64,000 nt of DNA from Hydractinia symbiolongicarpus (taxonomy: Eukaryota; Cnidaria; Hydrozoa; Anthoathecata; Hydractiniidae), in NCBI RefSeq assembly GCF_029227915.1, contig NC_079885.1, positions 29,205,001 through 29,269,000 of the forward strand. Reading direction: 5' to 3'. The notes beneath the pieces were generated by a model. That model did no database searches. It worked only from the letters and a program-made list of their open reading frames with translations, and was not told where the DNA came from. The translations under genes and the position numbers were made by a program. The stretch's first letter is position 1; every line of letters begins with the position of its first letter. This document shows, in pieces, positions 22,721-36,126 of this stretch.

Positions 22721-23700
22721 ATTTCCCGAACGTTTTTTTAAATTATTTTTTCACCACTAAAACGCACCAGATTTGTAGTTTTCAAAAATGTTTTCATTTT
22801 TGTTGAGACGCTTAATGAAAGGGGTTTAATCGCCGGCAAACGAAAACCCGCGATTTCCCGTAAATCCCGGGCTTGGCTCGTATTGTCGAATGTATACAAA
22901 GAAAGTACCCTGTGAGTAAACTCATTTCCAGAACGATTTTTTAAATTATTTTTCACCACTAAAACGCATAAGACTTGTTGTTTTTAAAAATGTTTTCATT
23001 TTTGATGAGACGCTTAATAAAAGAAGTTTAATCGCCGGCAAACGAAAACCCGCGATTTCCCGTAAATCCCGGGCTTGGCCCGTATAGTCAAAAGTATACA
23101 GAGGAAGTACTCAGGGAGTAAACTGATTTCCCGGACGATTTTTCAAATTATTTCTGCACCACTAGAATAAATGAGACTTGCAGTTTTCAAACATGTTTTC
23201 ATTTTTAACGAGACGCTTAATGAAAGAGGTTTTATCGCCAGCAAACGAAAACCCGTGATTTCCCGTAAATCCCGGACTGGGCCCGTATAGTCAAAAGTAT
23301 ACAAAGAAAGTACCCAGGGAGTAAACGCATTTCCCGAACGATTTTTAAAATTATTTTTTCACCACTAAAACGTATGAGACTTGTAGTTTTCAAAAATGTT
23401 TTCATTTTTGATAAAACGCTTAATGAAAGGGGTTTAATCGCCGGCAAACGAAAACCCGCGATTTCCCGTAAATCCCGGGCTTGGCCCGTATAGTCGAATG
23501 TATACAAAGAAAGCACCCTGTGAGTAAACTCATTTCCAGAACGATTTTTTCAGTTAGTTTTTCACCACTAAAACGCATAAGACTTGTAGTTTTCAAAAAT
23601 ATTTTCATTTTTGATGAGACGCTGAATAAAAGAAGTTTAATCGCCGTCAAACGAAAACCCGCGATTTCCCGTAAATCCCGGGCTTGGCCCGTATAGTCAA
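22721..23700 (+). repeat. Mixed monomers shared with 20.4-20.7 kb and the 14-mer
   Basis: Contains the CGCACCAG/TTTTTGTTGAG monomer (also near 20.42 kb), the TACAGAGGAAGTACTCAGGG/CACTAGAATAAATG monomer (also near 20.55 kb), a CGTATGAG monomer, and a TTTTTTCAGTTAG monomer of the 2841-bp family. Between the first two markers the spacing is about one monomer longer here than at 20.4 kb. Confidence 0.68.
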
Positions 23701-24860
23701 AAGTATGCAAAGAAAGTACCCAGGGAGTAAACTCATTTCCCGAACGATTTTTTAAATTATTTTTTCACCACTAGAACACACGAGATTTGTAGTTTTCAAA
23801 AATGTTTTCATTTTTGATGAGACGCTTAGTGAAACGGATTTAATCGCCGGCAAACGAAAACCCGCGATTTCCCGTAAATCCCGGGCTTGGCCCGTATAGT
23901 CGAATGTATACAAAGAAAGTACCCTGTGAGTAAACTCATTTCCAGAACGATTTTTTAAATTATTTTTTCACCACTAAAACGCAGAAGACTTGTTGTTTTC
24001 AAAAATGTTTTCATTTTTGATGAGACGCTTAGTGAAACGGGTTTAATCGCCGGCAAACGAAAACCCGCGATTTCCCGTAAATGCCGGGCTTGGCCCGTAT
24101 AGTCGAATGTATACAAAGAAAGTACCCTGTGAGTAAACTCATTTCCAGGACGATTTTTTAAATTATTTTTCACCACTAAAACGCAGAAGACTTGTTGTTT
24201 TCAAAAATGTTTTCATTTTTGATGAGACGCTTAGTGAAACGGGTTTAATCGCCGGCAAACGAAAACCCGCGATTTCCCGTAAATCCCGGGCTTGGCCCGT
24301 ATAGTCGAATGTATACAAAGAAAGTACCCTGTGAGTAAACTCATTTCCAGAACGATTTTTTAAATTATTTTTTCACCACTAAAACGCAGAAGACTTGTTG
24401 TTTTCAAAAATGTTTTCATTTTTGATGAGACGCTTAATGAATGTGGTTTAAACGCCGGCAAAGTAAAACCCGCGATTACCCGTAAATCCCGGGCTTGGCC
24501 CGTATAGTCGAATGTATACAAAGAAAGTACCCTGTGAGAAAACTCATTTCCAAAACGATTTTTTAAAATATCTTTTCAACACTAAAGCGCATGAGACTTG
24601 TAGTTTTCGGAATTGTTTTCATTTTTTGATGAGACGCTTAATGAAAGTGGTTTAATCGCCGGCAAACGAAAACCCGCCATTTCCCGTAAATGCCGGGCTT
24701 GGCCCGTATAGTTGAATGTATACAAAGAAAGTACCCTGTGAGTAAACTCATTTCCAAAACGATTTTTTAAATTATCTTTTCACCACTAAAACGCATGAGA
24801 CTTGTAGTTTTCAAAAATGTTTTCGTTTTTGATGAGACGCTGAATAAAAGAAGTTTAATC
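23701..24860 (+). repeat. TTAGTGAAACGG monomer cluster and follow-on units
   Basis: Three consecutive monomers carry CTTAGTGAAACGG (about 23.83, 24.03 and 24.23 kb), against two near 18.43-18.63 kb. Next come the CGCAGAAGAC/AATGTGGTTTAAACGCC, GATTACCCG and TTCGGAATTG monomers. This is a second, expanded version of the block at 18.3-19.26 kb. Confidence 0.72.
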
Positions 24861-26055
24861 GCCGGCAAACGAAAACCCGCCATTTGCCGTGAACCCCGGA
24901 CTCGACCCGTATAGTCAAAAGTATACAAAGAAAGTACCCAGGGAGTAAACTCCATTTCCGAACGATTTTTAAAATTATTTTTGCATCACTACAACGCATG
25001 AGACTTGTGGTTTTTAAAAATGTTTCCATTTTTGATGAGACGCTGAATAAAAGAAGTCTAATCGCCGGCAAACGAAAACCCGCGATTTCCCGTAAATCCC
25101 GGACTCGGCGCGTATAGTCAAAAGTATACAAAGAAAGTATCCAGGGAGTAAACTCATTTCCCGAACGATTTTTTAAATTATTTTTTCACCACTAAAACGC
25201 ATGAGACTTGCAGTTTTCAGAAATGTTTTCATTTTTGATGAGACGCTTAATTAAAGTGGTTTAATCGCCGGCAAACGAAAACCCACCATTTCCCGTAAAC
25301 CCCGGACTCGGCCCGTATAGTCAAAAGTATACAAAGAAAGTATCCAGGGAGTAAACTCATTTTCTGAACGATTTTTTAAATTATTTTTTCACCACTAAAA
25401 CGCATGAGACTTGAAGTTTTCAAAAATGTTTTAATTTTTGATGAGACGCTGAATAAAAGAAGTTTAATCGCCGTCAGACGAAAACCCACCATTTCCCGTA
25501 AACCCCGGACTCAGCCCGTATAGTCGAAAGTATACAAAGAAAGTACCCAGGGAATAAACTCATTTTCCGAACGATTTTTTAAACTATTTTTTCACCACTA
25601 CAACGCATGAGACTTGTAGTTTTCAAAAATGTTTTCATTTTTGATGAGACGCTGAATAAAAGAAGTTTAATCGCCGGCAAACGAAAACCAGCGATTTCCC
25701 GTAAATCCCGGGCTCTGCCCGTATAGTCAAAAGTATACAAAGAAAGTACCCAGGGAGTAAACTGATTTTCCGAACGATTTTTCAAATTATTTCTGCACCA
25801 CTAGAAGAAATGAGACTTGTTTTCATTTTTAATGAGACGCTTAATGAAAGAGGTTTAATCGCCGGCAAACGAAAACCCGCGATTTCCCGTAAATCCCGGA
25901 ATCGGCCCGTATAGTCAAAAGTATACAAAGAAAGTACCCAGGGAGTAAACTCATTTCCCGAACGACTTTTAAAGTTATTTTTTCACAACTAAAACGTATG
26001 AGACTTGTAGTTTTCAAAAATGTTTTCATTTTTGCTGAGACGCTGAATAAAAGAA
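24861..26055 (+). repeat. Transition zone between two monomer domains
   Basis: Within about 1.2 kb the dominant variants change. GGGCTTGG gives way to GGACTCGG; CTAAAACG gives way to a mixture with CTACAACG; and CGCGATTTCCCG gives way to a mixture with CGCCATTTCCCGTAAACC. The last strong ATTTCTGCACCACTA monomer of the left domain lies at about 25.75-25.86 kb and has an 11-base loss in which GAGACTTG runs directly into TTTTCATTTTT. Confidence 0.7.
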
Positions 26056-27070
26056 GTTTAATCGCCGTCAAACGAAAACCGCCATTTCCCGTAAACGCCG
26101 GACTCGGCCCGTATAGTCAAAAGTATACAAAGAAAGTACCCAGGGACTAAAATCATTTTCCGAACGATTTTTTAAATTATTTTTGAACCACTACAACGCA
26201 TGAGACTTGTGGTTTTTAAAAATGTTTCCATTTTTGATGAGCCGCTGAATAAAAGAAGTCTAATCGCCGGCAAGCGAAAACCAGCGATTTCCCGTAAATC
26301 CCGGACTCGGCGCGTATAGTCAAAAGTATACAAAGAAAGTACCCAGGGAGTAAACTCATTGCCCGAACGATTTTTTAAATTATTTTTTCACCACTAAAAC
26401 GCATGAGACTTGCAGTTTTCAGAAATGTTTTTATTTTTGATGAGACGCTTAATGAAAGTGGTTTAATCGCCGGCAAACGAAAACCTGCCATTTCCCGTAA
26501 ACCCCGGAATCGGCCCGTATAGTCAAAAGTATACAAATAAAAGTACCCAGGGAGTAAACTCATTTACCGAACGATTTTTAAAGTTATTTTTTCACCACTA
26601 AAACGTATGAGACTTGTAGTTTTCAGAAATGTTTTCATTTTTGATGAGACGCTTAATGAATGTGGTTTAAACGCCGGCAAACGAAAACCCGCGATTTCCC
26701 GTAAATCCCGGACTCGGCCCGTATAGTCAAAAGTATACAAAGAAAGTACCCAGGGAGTAAACTCATTTCCCGAACGATTTTTTAAATTATTTTTTCACCA
26801 CTAAAACGCATGAGACTTGTAGTTTTCAGAAATGTTTTCATTTTTGATGAGCCGCTTAATGAAAGTGGTTTAATCGCCGGCAAACGAAAACCCGCGATTT
26901 CACGTAAATCCCGCGCTTGGCCCGTATAGTCGAATGTATACAAAGAAAAAACCCAGGGAGTAAACTCATTTTCCAAACGATTTTTTAAATTATTTTTTCA
27001 CCACTACAACGCATGAGACTTGTATTTTTTAAAAATGTTTTCATTTTTGATGAGACGCTGAATAAAAGAA
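26056..27070 (+). repeat. 5-monomer HOR (1015 bp), copy 1, right-domain type
   Basis: Starts at ATCGCCGTCAAACGAAAACC and recurs 1015 bp later. It includes a GGCAAGCGAAAACCAGCG monomer with ACTCGGCGCGTATAG, an AATGTGGTTTAAACGCC monomer, and the first AAAGAAAAAACCCAGGG monomer of the window. Confidence 0.78.
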
Positions 27071-27885
27071 GTTTAATCGCCGTCAAACGAAAACCGCCAT
27101 TTCCCGTAAACCCCGGACTCGGCCCGTATAGTCAAAAGTATACAAAGAAAGTACCCAGGGACTAAACTCATTTTCCGAACGATTTTTTAAATTATTTTTG
27201 AACCACTACAACGCATGAGACTTGTGGTTTTTAAAAATGTTTCCATTTTTGATGAGACGCTGAATAAAAGAAGTCTAATCGCCGGGAAGCGAAAACCAGC
27301 GATTTCCCGTAAATCCCGGACTCGGCGCGTATAGTCAAAATTATACAAAGAAAGTACCCAGGGAGTAAACTCATTTCCCGAACGATTTTTTAAATTATTT
27401 TTTCACCACTAAAACGCATGAGACTTGTAGTTTTCAGAAATGTTTTCATTTTTGATGAGACGCTTAATGAATGTGGTTTAAACGCCGGCAAACGAAAACC
27501 CGCGATTTCCCGTAAATCCCGGACTCGGCCCGTATAGTCAAAAGTATACAAAGAAAGTACCCAGGGAGTAAACTCATTTCCCGAACGATTTTTTAAATTA
27601 TTTTTTCACCACTAAAACGCATGAGACTTGTAGTTTTCAGAAATGTTTTCATTTTTGATGAGCCGCTTAATGAAAGTGGTTTAATCGCCGGCAAACGAAA
27701 ACATGCGATTTCCCGTAAATCCCGCGCTTGGCCCGTATAGTCGAATGTATACAAAGAAAAAACCCAGGGAGTAAACTTATTTTCCAAACGATTTTTTAAA
27801 TTATTTTTTCACCACTACAACGCATGAGACTTGTATTTTTTAAAAATGTTTTCATTTTTGATGAGACGCTGAATAAAAGAAGTTT
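27071..27885 (+). repeat. Shortened second copy (4 monomers)
   Basis: Same order as 26056-27070, but the monomer with GTTTTTATTTTTG and AACCTGCC is missing, so the offset falls from 1015 to 811 bp. It ends at the shared CTTGTATTTTTTAAAAATG monomer. Confidence 0.76.
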
Positions 27886-28009
27886 AATCGCCGGCAAACA
27901 AAAACCCGCCATTTCCCGTAAACCCCGGACTCGGCCCGTATAGTCAAAAGTATACAAAGAAAGTACCCAGGGAGTAAACTCATTTTCCGAACGATTTTTT
28001 AAATTATTT

Positions 28010-31000
28010 TTTCACCAATTCTACGCATAAGACTTGTAGTTTTCAAAAATGTTTTCATTTTTGATGAGACGCTGAATAAAAGAAGTTTAATCGCCGGCAA
28101 ACGAAAACCTGCGATTTCCCATAAATCCCGGGCTTGGCCCGTATAGTCGAATGTATACAAAGAAAGTACCCAGGGAGTAAACTCATTTCCCGAACGATTT
28201 TTAAAGTTATTTTTTCATCACTAAAACGTATGAGACTTGTAGTTTTCAGAAATGTTTTTATTTTTGATGAGACGCTTAATGAATGTGGTTTAAACGCCGG
28301 CAAACGAAAACCCGCGATTTCCCGTAAATCCCGGACTCGGCCCGTATAGTCAAAAGTATACAAAGAAAGTACCCAGGGAGTAAACTCATTTCCCGAACGA
28401 TTTTTTAAATTATTTTTTCACCACTACAACGCATGAGACTTGTGGTTTTTAAAAATGTTTCCATTTTTGATGAGACGCTGAATAAAAGAAGTCTAATCGC
28501 CGGCAAGCGAAAACCAGCGATTTCCCGTAAATCCCGGAATCGGCGCGTATAGTCAAAAGTATACAAAGAAAGTACCCAGGGAGTAAACTCATTTCCCGAA
28601 CGATTTTTAAAGTTATTTTTTCACCACTAAAACGTATGAGACTTGTAGTTTTCAGAAATGTTTTTATTTTTGATGAATGAATGTGGTTTAAACGCCGGCA
28701 AACGAAAACCCGCGATTTCCCGTAAATCCCGGACTCGGCCCGTATAGTCAAAAGTATACAAAGAAAGTACCCAGGGAGTAAACTCATTTCCCGAACGATT
28801 TTTTAAATTATTTTTTCACCACTACAACGCATGAGACTTGTGGTTTTTAAAAATGTTTCCATTTTTGATGAGACGCTGAATAAAAGAAGTCTAATCGCCG
28901 GCAAGCGAAAACCAGCGATTTCCCGTAAATCCCGGACTCGGCGCGTATAGTCAAAAGTATACAAAGAAAGTACCCAGGGAGTAAACTCATTTCCCGAACG
29001 ATTTTTTAAATTATTTTTTCACCACTAAAACGCATGAGACTTGCAGTTTTCAGAAATCTTTTCATTTTTGATGAGACGCTTAATGAAAGTGGTTTAATCG
29101 CCGGCAAACGAAAACCCGCCATTTCCCGTAAACCCCGGAATCGGCCCGTATAGTCAAAAGTATACAAAGAAAGTACCCAGGGAGAAAACTCATTTCCCGA
29201 ACGATTTTTTAAATTATTTTTTCACCACTACAACGCATGAGACTTGTATTTTTTTAAAATGTTTTCATTTTTGATGAGACGCTTAATGAAAGTGGTTTTA
29301 ATCGCCGGCAAACGAAAACCCGCGATTTCCCGTAAATCCCGCGCTTGGCCCGTATAGTCGAATGTATACAAAGAAAAAACCCAGGGAGTAAACTCATTTT
29401 CCAAACGATTTTTCAAATTATTTTTTCACCACTACAACGCCTGAGACTTGTAGTTTTTAAAAATGTTTTCATTTTTGATGAGACACTGAATAAAAGAAGT
29501 TTAATCGCCGGCAAACGAAAACCCGCCATTTCCCGTAAACCCTGGACTCGGCCCGTATAGTCAAAAGTATACAAAGAAAGTACCCAGGGAGTAAACTCAT
29601 TTTCCGAACGATTTTTTTAAATATTTTTTCACCACTACAACGCATGAGATTTGTAGTTTTTAAAAATGTTTTCATTTTTGATGAGAGGCTGAATAAAAGA
29701 AGTCTAATCGCTGGCAAGCGAAAACCCGCGATTTCCCGTAAATCCCGGACTCGGCGCGTATAGTCAAAAGTATACAAAGAAAGTACCTAGGGAGTAAACT
29801 CATTTCCCGAACGATTTTTTAAATTATTTTTTCACCACTAAAACGCATGAGACTTGCAGTTTTCAGAAATGTTTTCATTTTTGATGAGACGCTTAATGAA
29901 AGTGGTTTAATCGCCGACAAACGAAAACCCGCGATTTCCCGTAAATCCCGGGCTTGGCCCGTATAGTCGAATGTATACAAAGAAAAAACCCAGGGAGTAA
30001 ACTCATTTTCCAAACAATTTTTTAAATTATTTTTTCACCACTACAACGCATGAGACTTGTAGTTTTTAAAAATGTTTTCATTTTTGATGAGACGCTGAAC
30101 AAAAGAAGTTTAATCGCCGGCAAACGAAAGCCCGACATTTCCCGTAAACCCCGGCCTCGGCCCGTATAGTCAAAAGTATACAAAGATAGTACCCAGGGAG
30201 TAAACTCATTTTCCGAACGATTTTTTAAATTATTTTTTCACCACTACAACGCATGAGACTTGTAGTTTTCAAAAATGTTTTCATTTTTGATGAGACGCTG
30301 AATAAAAGAAGTTTAATCGCCGGCAAACGAAACCCCGCGATTTCCCGTAAACCCCGGACTCGGACCGTATAGTCAAAAGTATACAAAGAAAGTACCCAGG
30401 GAGTAAACTCATTTCCCGAACGATTTTTTAAATTATTTTTTCACCACTAAAACGCATGAGACTTGTAGTTTTCAGAAATGTTTTCATTTTTGATGAGACG
30501 CTTAATGAAAGTGGTTTTAATCGCCGGCAAACGAAAACCCGCGATTTCCCGTAAATCCCGCGCTTGGCCCGTATAGTCGAATGTATACAAAGAAAAAACC
30601 CAGGGAGTAAACTCATTTTCCAAACGATTTTTCAAATTATTTTTTCACCACTACAACGCCTGAGACTTGTAGTTTTTAAAAATGTTTTCATTTTTGATGA
30701 GACACTGAATAAAAGAAGTTTAATCGCCGGCAAACGAAAACCCGCCATTTCCCGTAAACCCTGGACTCGGCCCGTATAGTCAAAAGTATACAAAGAAAGT
30801 ACCCAGGGAGTAAACTCATTTTCCGAACGATTTTTTTAAATATTTTTTCACCACTACAACGCATGAGATTTGTAGTTTTTAAAAATGTTTTCATTTTTGA
30901 TGAGAGGCTGAATAAAAGAAGTCTAATCGCTGGCAAGCGAAAACCCGCGATTTCCCGTAAATCCCGGACTCGGCGCGTATAGTCAAAAGTATACAAAGAA

Positions 31001-31454
31001 AGTACCTAGGAAGTAAACTCATTTCCCGAACGATTTTTTAAATTATTTTTTCACCACTAAAACGCATGAGACTTGCAGTTTTCAGAAATGTTTTCATTTT
31101 TGATGAGACGCTTAATGAAAGTGGTTTAATCGCCGACAAACGAAAACCCGCCATTTCCCGTAAACCCCGGACTCGGCCCGTATAGTCAAAAGTATACAAA
31201 GGAATTATCCAGTGAGTAAACTAATTTTCCGAACGATTTTTTAAATTATTTTCTCACCACTACAACGCATGAGACTTGTAGTTTTCAAAAATGTTTTCAT
31301 TTTTGATGAGACGCTGAATAAAAGAAGTTTAATCGCCGGCAAACAAAAGCCCGACATTTCCCGTAAACCCCGGCCTCGGCCCGTATAGTCAAAAGTATAC
31401 AAAGATAGTACCCAGGGAGTAAACTCATTTTCCGAACGATTTTTTAAATTATTT
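28010..31454 (+). repeat. Large HOR, copy 1 (about 17 monomers, 3445 bp)
   Basis: Begins at the rare CACCAATTCTACGCATAAG monomer, which recurs 3445 bp later and then a further 4672 bp on. Diagnostic units are CCCATAAATCCCGG, GTTTTTATTTTTG with AATGTGGTTTAAACGCC, GGCAAGCGAAAACCAGCG, CTTGTATTTTTTTAAAATG, CGCCTGAGAC with GACACTGAATAAAAG, GAGAGGCTG with ATCGCTGGCAAGCG, and GGAATTATCCAGTGAG near the end. Relative to copy 2 it lacks one monomer near 28.8 kb and has an 8-base loss near 28.67 kb, where GATGA joins directly to ATGAATGTGG. Confidence 0.86.
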
Positions 31455-33271
31455 TTTCACCAATTCTACGCATAAGACTTGTAGTTTTCAAAAATGTTTT
31501 CATTTTTGATGAGACGCTGAATAAAAGAAGTTTAATCGCCGGCAAACGAAAACCTGCGATTTCCCATAAATCCCGGGCTTGGCCCGTATAGTCGAATGTA
31601 TACAAAGAAAGTACCCAGGGAGTAAACTCATTTCCCGAACGATTTTTAAAGTTATTTTTTCATCACTAAAACGTATGAGACTTGTAGTTTTCAGAAATGT
31701 TTTTATTTTTGATGAGACGCTTAATGAATGTGGTTTAAACGCCGGCAAACGAAAACCCGCGATTTCCCGTAAATCCCGGACTCGGCCCGTATAGTCAAAA
31801 GTATACAAAGAAAGTACCCAGGGAGTAAACTCATTTCCCGAACGATTTTTTAAATTATTTTTTCACCACTACAACGCATGAGACTTGTGGTTTTTAAAAA
31901 TGTTTCCATTTTTGATGAGACGCTGAATAAAAGAAGTCTAATCGCCGGCAAGCGAAAACCAGCGATTTCCCGTAAATCCCGGAATCGGCGCGTATAGTCA
32001 AAAGTATACAAAGAAAGTACCCAGGGAGTAAACTCATTTCCCGAACGATTTTTAAAGTTATTTTTTCACCACTAAAACGTATGAGACTTGTAGTTTTCAG
32101 AAATGTTTTTATTTTTGATGAGACGCTTAATGAATGTGGTTTAAACGCCGGCAAACGAAAACCCGCGATTTCCCGTAAATCCCGGACTCGGCCCGTATAG
32201 TCAAAAGTATACAAAGAAAGTACCCAGGGAGTAAACTCATTTCCCGAACGATTTTTTAAATTATTTTTTCACCACTACAACGCATGAGACTTGTGGTTTT
32301 TAAAAATGTTTCCATTTTTGATGAGACGCTGAATAAAAGAAGTCTAATCGCCGGCAAGCGAAAACCAGCGATTTCCCGTAAATCCCGGACTCGGCGCGTA
32401 TAGTCAAAAGTATACAAAGAAAGTACCCAGGGAGTAAACTCATTTCCCGAACGATTTTTTAAATTATTTTTTCACCACTAAAACGCATGAGACTTGCAGT
32501 TTTCAGAAATCTTTTCATTTTTGATGAGACGCTTAATGAAAGTGGTTTAATCGCCGGCAAACGAAAACCCGCCATTTCCCGTAAACCCCGGAATCGGCCC
32601 GTATAGTCAAAAGTATACAAAGAAAGTACCCAGGGAGTAAACTCATTTCCCGAACGATTTTTAAAGTTATTTTTTCACCACTAAAACGTATGAGACTTGT
32701 AGTTTTCAGAAATGTTTTTATTTTTGATGAGACGCTTAATGAATGTGGTTTAAACGCCGGCAAACGAAAACCCGCGATTTCCCGTAAATCCCGGACTCGG
32801 CCCGTATAGTCAAAAGTATACAAAGAAAGTACCCAGGGAGAAAACTCATTTCCCGAACGATTTTTTAAATTATTTTTTCACCACTACAACGCATGAGACT
32901 TGTATTTTTTTAAAATGTTTTCATTTTTGATGAGACGCTTAATGAAAGTGGTTTTAATCGCCGGCAAACGAAAACCCGCGATTTCCCGTAAATCCCGCGC
33001 TTGGCCCGTATAGTCGAATGTATACAAAGAAAAAACCCAGGGAGTAAACTCATTTTCCAAACGATTTTTCAAATTATTTTTTCACCACTACAACGCCTGA
33101 GACTTGTAGTTTTTAAAAATGTTTTCATTTTTGATGAGACACTGAATAAAAGAAGTTTAATCGCCGGCAAACGAAAACCCGCCATTTCCCGTAAACCCTG
33201 GACTCGGCCCGTATAGTCAAAAGTATACAAAGAAAGTACCCAGGGAGTAAACTCAATTCCCGAACGATTTT

Positions 33272-34490
33272 TTAAATTATTTTTTCACCACTAAAACGCA
33301 TGAGACTTGCAGTTTTCAGAAATGTTTTCATTTTTGATGAGACGCTTAATGAAAGTGGTTTAATCGCCGACAAACGAAAACCCGCGATTTCCCGTAAATC
33401 CCGGGCTTGGCCCGTATAGTCGAATGTATACAAAGAAAAAACCCAGGGAGTAAACTCATTTTCCAAACAATTTTTTAAATTATTTTTTCACCACTACAAC
33501 GCATGAGACTTGTAGTTTTTAAAAATGTTTTCATTTTTGATGAGACGCTGAACAAAAGAAGTTTAATCGCCGGCAAACGAAAGCCCGACATTTCCCGTAA
33601 ACCCCGGCCTCGGCCCGTATAGTCAAAAGTATACAAAGATAGTACCCAGGGAGTAAACTCATTTTCCGAACGATTTTTTAAATTATTTTTTCACCACTAC
33701 AACGCATGAGACTTGTAGTTTTCAAAAATGTTTTCATTTTTGATGAGACGCTGAATAAAAGAAGTTTAATCGCCGGCAAACGAAACCCCGCGATTTCCCG
33801 TAAACCCCGGACTCGGACCGTATAGTCAAAAGTATACAAAGAAAGTACCCAGGGAGTAAACTCATTTCCCGAACGATTTTTTAAATTATTTTTTCACCAC
33901 TAAAACGCATGAGACTTGTAGTTTTCAGAAATGTTTTCATTTTTGATGAGACGCTTAATGAAAGTGGTTTTAATCGCCGGCAAACGAAAACCCGCGATTT
34001 CCCGTAAATCCCGCGCTTGGCCCGTATAGTCGAATGTATACAAAGAAAAAACCCAGGGAGTAAACTCATTTTCCAAACGATTTTTCAAATTATTTTTTCA
34101 CCACTACAACGCCTGAGACTTGTAGTTTTTAAAAATGTTTTCATTTTTGATGAGACACTGAATAAAAGAAGTTTAATCGCCGGCAAACGAAAACCCGCCA
34201 TTTCCCGTAAACCCTGGACTCGGCCCGTATAGTCAAAAGTATACAAAGAAAGTACCCAGGGAGTAAACTCATTTTCCGAACGATTTTTTTAAATATTTTT
34301 TCACCACTACAACGCATGAGATTTGTAGTTTTTAAAAATGTTTTCATTTTTGATGAGAGGCTGAATAAAAGAAGTCTAATCGCTGGCAAGCGAAAACCCG
34401 CGATTTCCCGTAAATCCCGGACTCGGCGCGTATAGTCAAAAGTATACAAAGAAAGTACCTAGGGAGTAAACTCATTTCCCGAACGATTTT
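33272..34490 (+). repeat. Nested 6-monomer block (1219 bp), first copy
   Basis: Recurs at 34491-35709 with offset 1219 bp. Contents: the ATCGCCGACAAACG, AACAAAAGAAG/AAGCCCGACATT, GAAACCCCGCG/ACTCGGACCG, GTGGTTTTAATCGCC, CGCCTGAGAC and GAGAGGCTG monomers. The same order exists once at 29.82-31.0 kb and once at 37.94-39.12 kb. The first copy ends with ACCTAGGGAG, the second with ACCTAGGAAG. Confidence 0.88.
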
Positions 34491-35709
34491 TTAAATTATT
34501 TTTTCACCACTAAAACGCATGAGACTTGCAGTTTTCAGAAATGTTTTCATTTTTGATGAGACGCTTAATGAAAGTGGTTTAATCGCCGACAAACGAAAAC
34601 CCGCGATTTCCCGTAAATCCCGGGCTTGGCCCGTATAGTCGAATGTATACAAAGAAAAAACCCAGGGAGTAAACTCATTTTCCAAACAATTTTTTAAATT
34701 ATTTTTTCACCACTACAACGCATGAGACTTGTAGTTTTTAAAAATGTTTTCATTTTTGATGAGACGCTGAACAAAAGAAGTTTAATCGCCGGCAAACGAA
34801 AGCCCGACATTTCCCGTAAACCCCGGCCTCGGCCCGTATAGTCAAAAGTATACAAAGATAGTACCCAGGGAGTAAACTCATTTTCCGAACGATTTTTTAA
34901 ATTATTTTTTCACCACTACAACGCATGAGACTTGTAGTTTTCAAAAATGTTTTCATTTTTGATGAGACGCTGAATAAAAGAAGTTTAATCGCCGGCAAAC
35001 GAAACCCCGCGATTTCCCGTAAACCCCGGACTCGGACCGTATAGTCAAAAGTATACAAAGAAAGTACCCAGGGAGTAAACTCATTTCCCGAACGATTTTT
35101 TAAATTATTTTTTCACCACTAAAACGCATGAGACTTGTAGTTTTCAGAAATGTTTTCATTTTTGATGAGACGCTTAATGAAAGTGGTTTTAATCGCCGGC
35201 AAACGAAAACCCGCGATTTCCCGTAAATCCCGCGCTTGGCCCGTATAGTCGAATGTATACAAAGAAAAAACCCAGGGAGTAAACTCATTTTCCAAACGAT
35301 TTTTCAAATTATTTTTTCACCACTACAACGCCTGAGACTTGTAGTTTTTAAAAATGTTTTCATTTTTGATGAGACACTGAATAAAAGAAGTTTAATCGCC
35401 GGCAAACGAAAACCCGCCATTTCCCGTAAACCCTGGACTCGGCCCGTATAGTCAAAAGTATACAAAGAAAGTACCCAGGGAGTAAACTCATTTTCCGAAC
35501 GATTTTTTTAAATATTTTTTCACCACTACAACGCATGAGATTTGTAGTTTTTAAAAATGTTTTCATTTTTGATGAGAGGCTGAATAAAAGAAGTCTAATC
35601 GCTGGCAAGCGAAAACCCGCGATTTCCCGTAAATCCCGGACTCGGCGCGTATAGTCAAAAGTATACAAAGAAAGTACCTAGGAAGTAAACTCATTTCCCG
35701 AACGATTTT
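34491..35709 (+). repeat. Nested 6-monomer block (1219 bp), second copy
   Basis: Tandem duplicate of 33272-34490, present only in copy 2 of the large HOR. Its ACCTAGGAAG ending, followed by GGAATTATCCAGTGAG, is what copies 1 and 3 also show after their single version. The extra block could therefore be either of the two. Confidence 0.88.
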
Positions 35710-36126
35710 TTAAATTATTTTTTCACCACTAAAACGCATGAGACTTGCAGTTTTCAGAAATGTTTTCATTTTTGATGAGACGCTTAATGAAAGTGGTTTA
35801 ATCGCCGACAAACGAAAACCCGCCATTTCCCGTAAACCCCGGACTCGGCCCGTATAGTCAAAAGTATACAAAGGAATTATCCAGTGAGTAAACTAATTTT
35901 CCGAACGATTTTTTAAATTATTTTCTCACCACTACAACGCATGAGACTTGTAGTTTTCAAAAATGTTTTCATTTTTGATGAGACGCTGAATAAAAGAAGT
36001 TTAATCGCCGGCAAACAAAAGCCCGACATTTCCCGTAAACCCCGGCCTCGGCCCGTATAGTCAAAAGTATACAAAGATAGTACCCAGGGAGTAAACTCAT
36101 TTTCCGAACGATTTTTTAAATTATTT

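Larger units (their letters stand above)
31455..36126 (+). repeat. Large HOR, copy 2 (about 23 monomers, 4672 bp)
   Basis: Starts at the second CACCAATTCTACGCATAAG monomer. It carries every diagnostic unit of copy 1 in order and is longer because an internal block of six monomers (1219 bp) is duplicated at 33.27-35.71 kb. Over the part shared with copy 3, every line I compared was the same. Confidence 0.9.
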
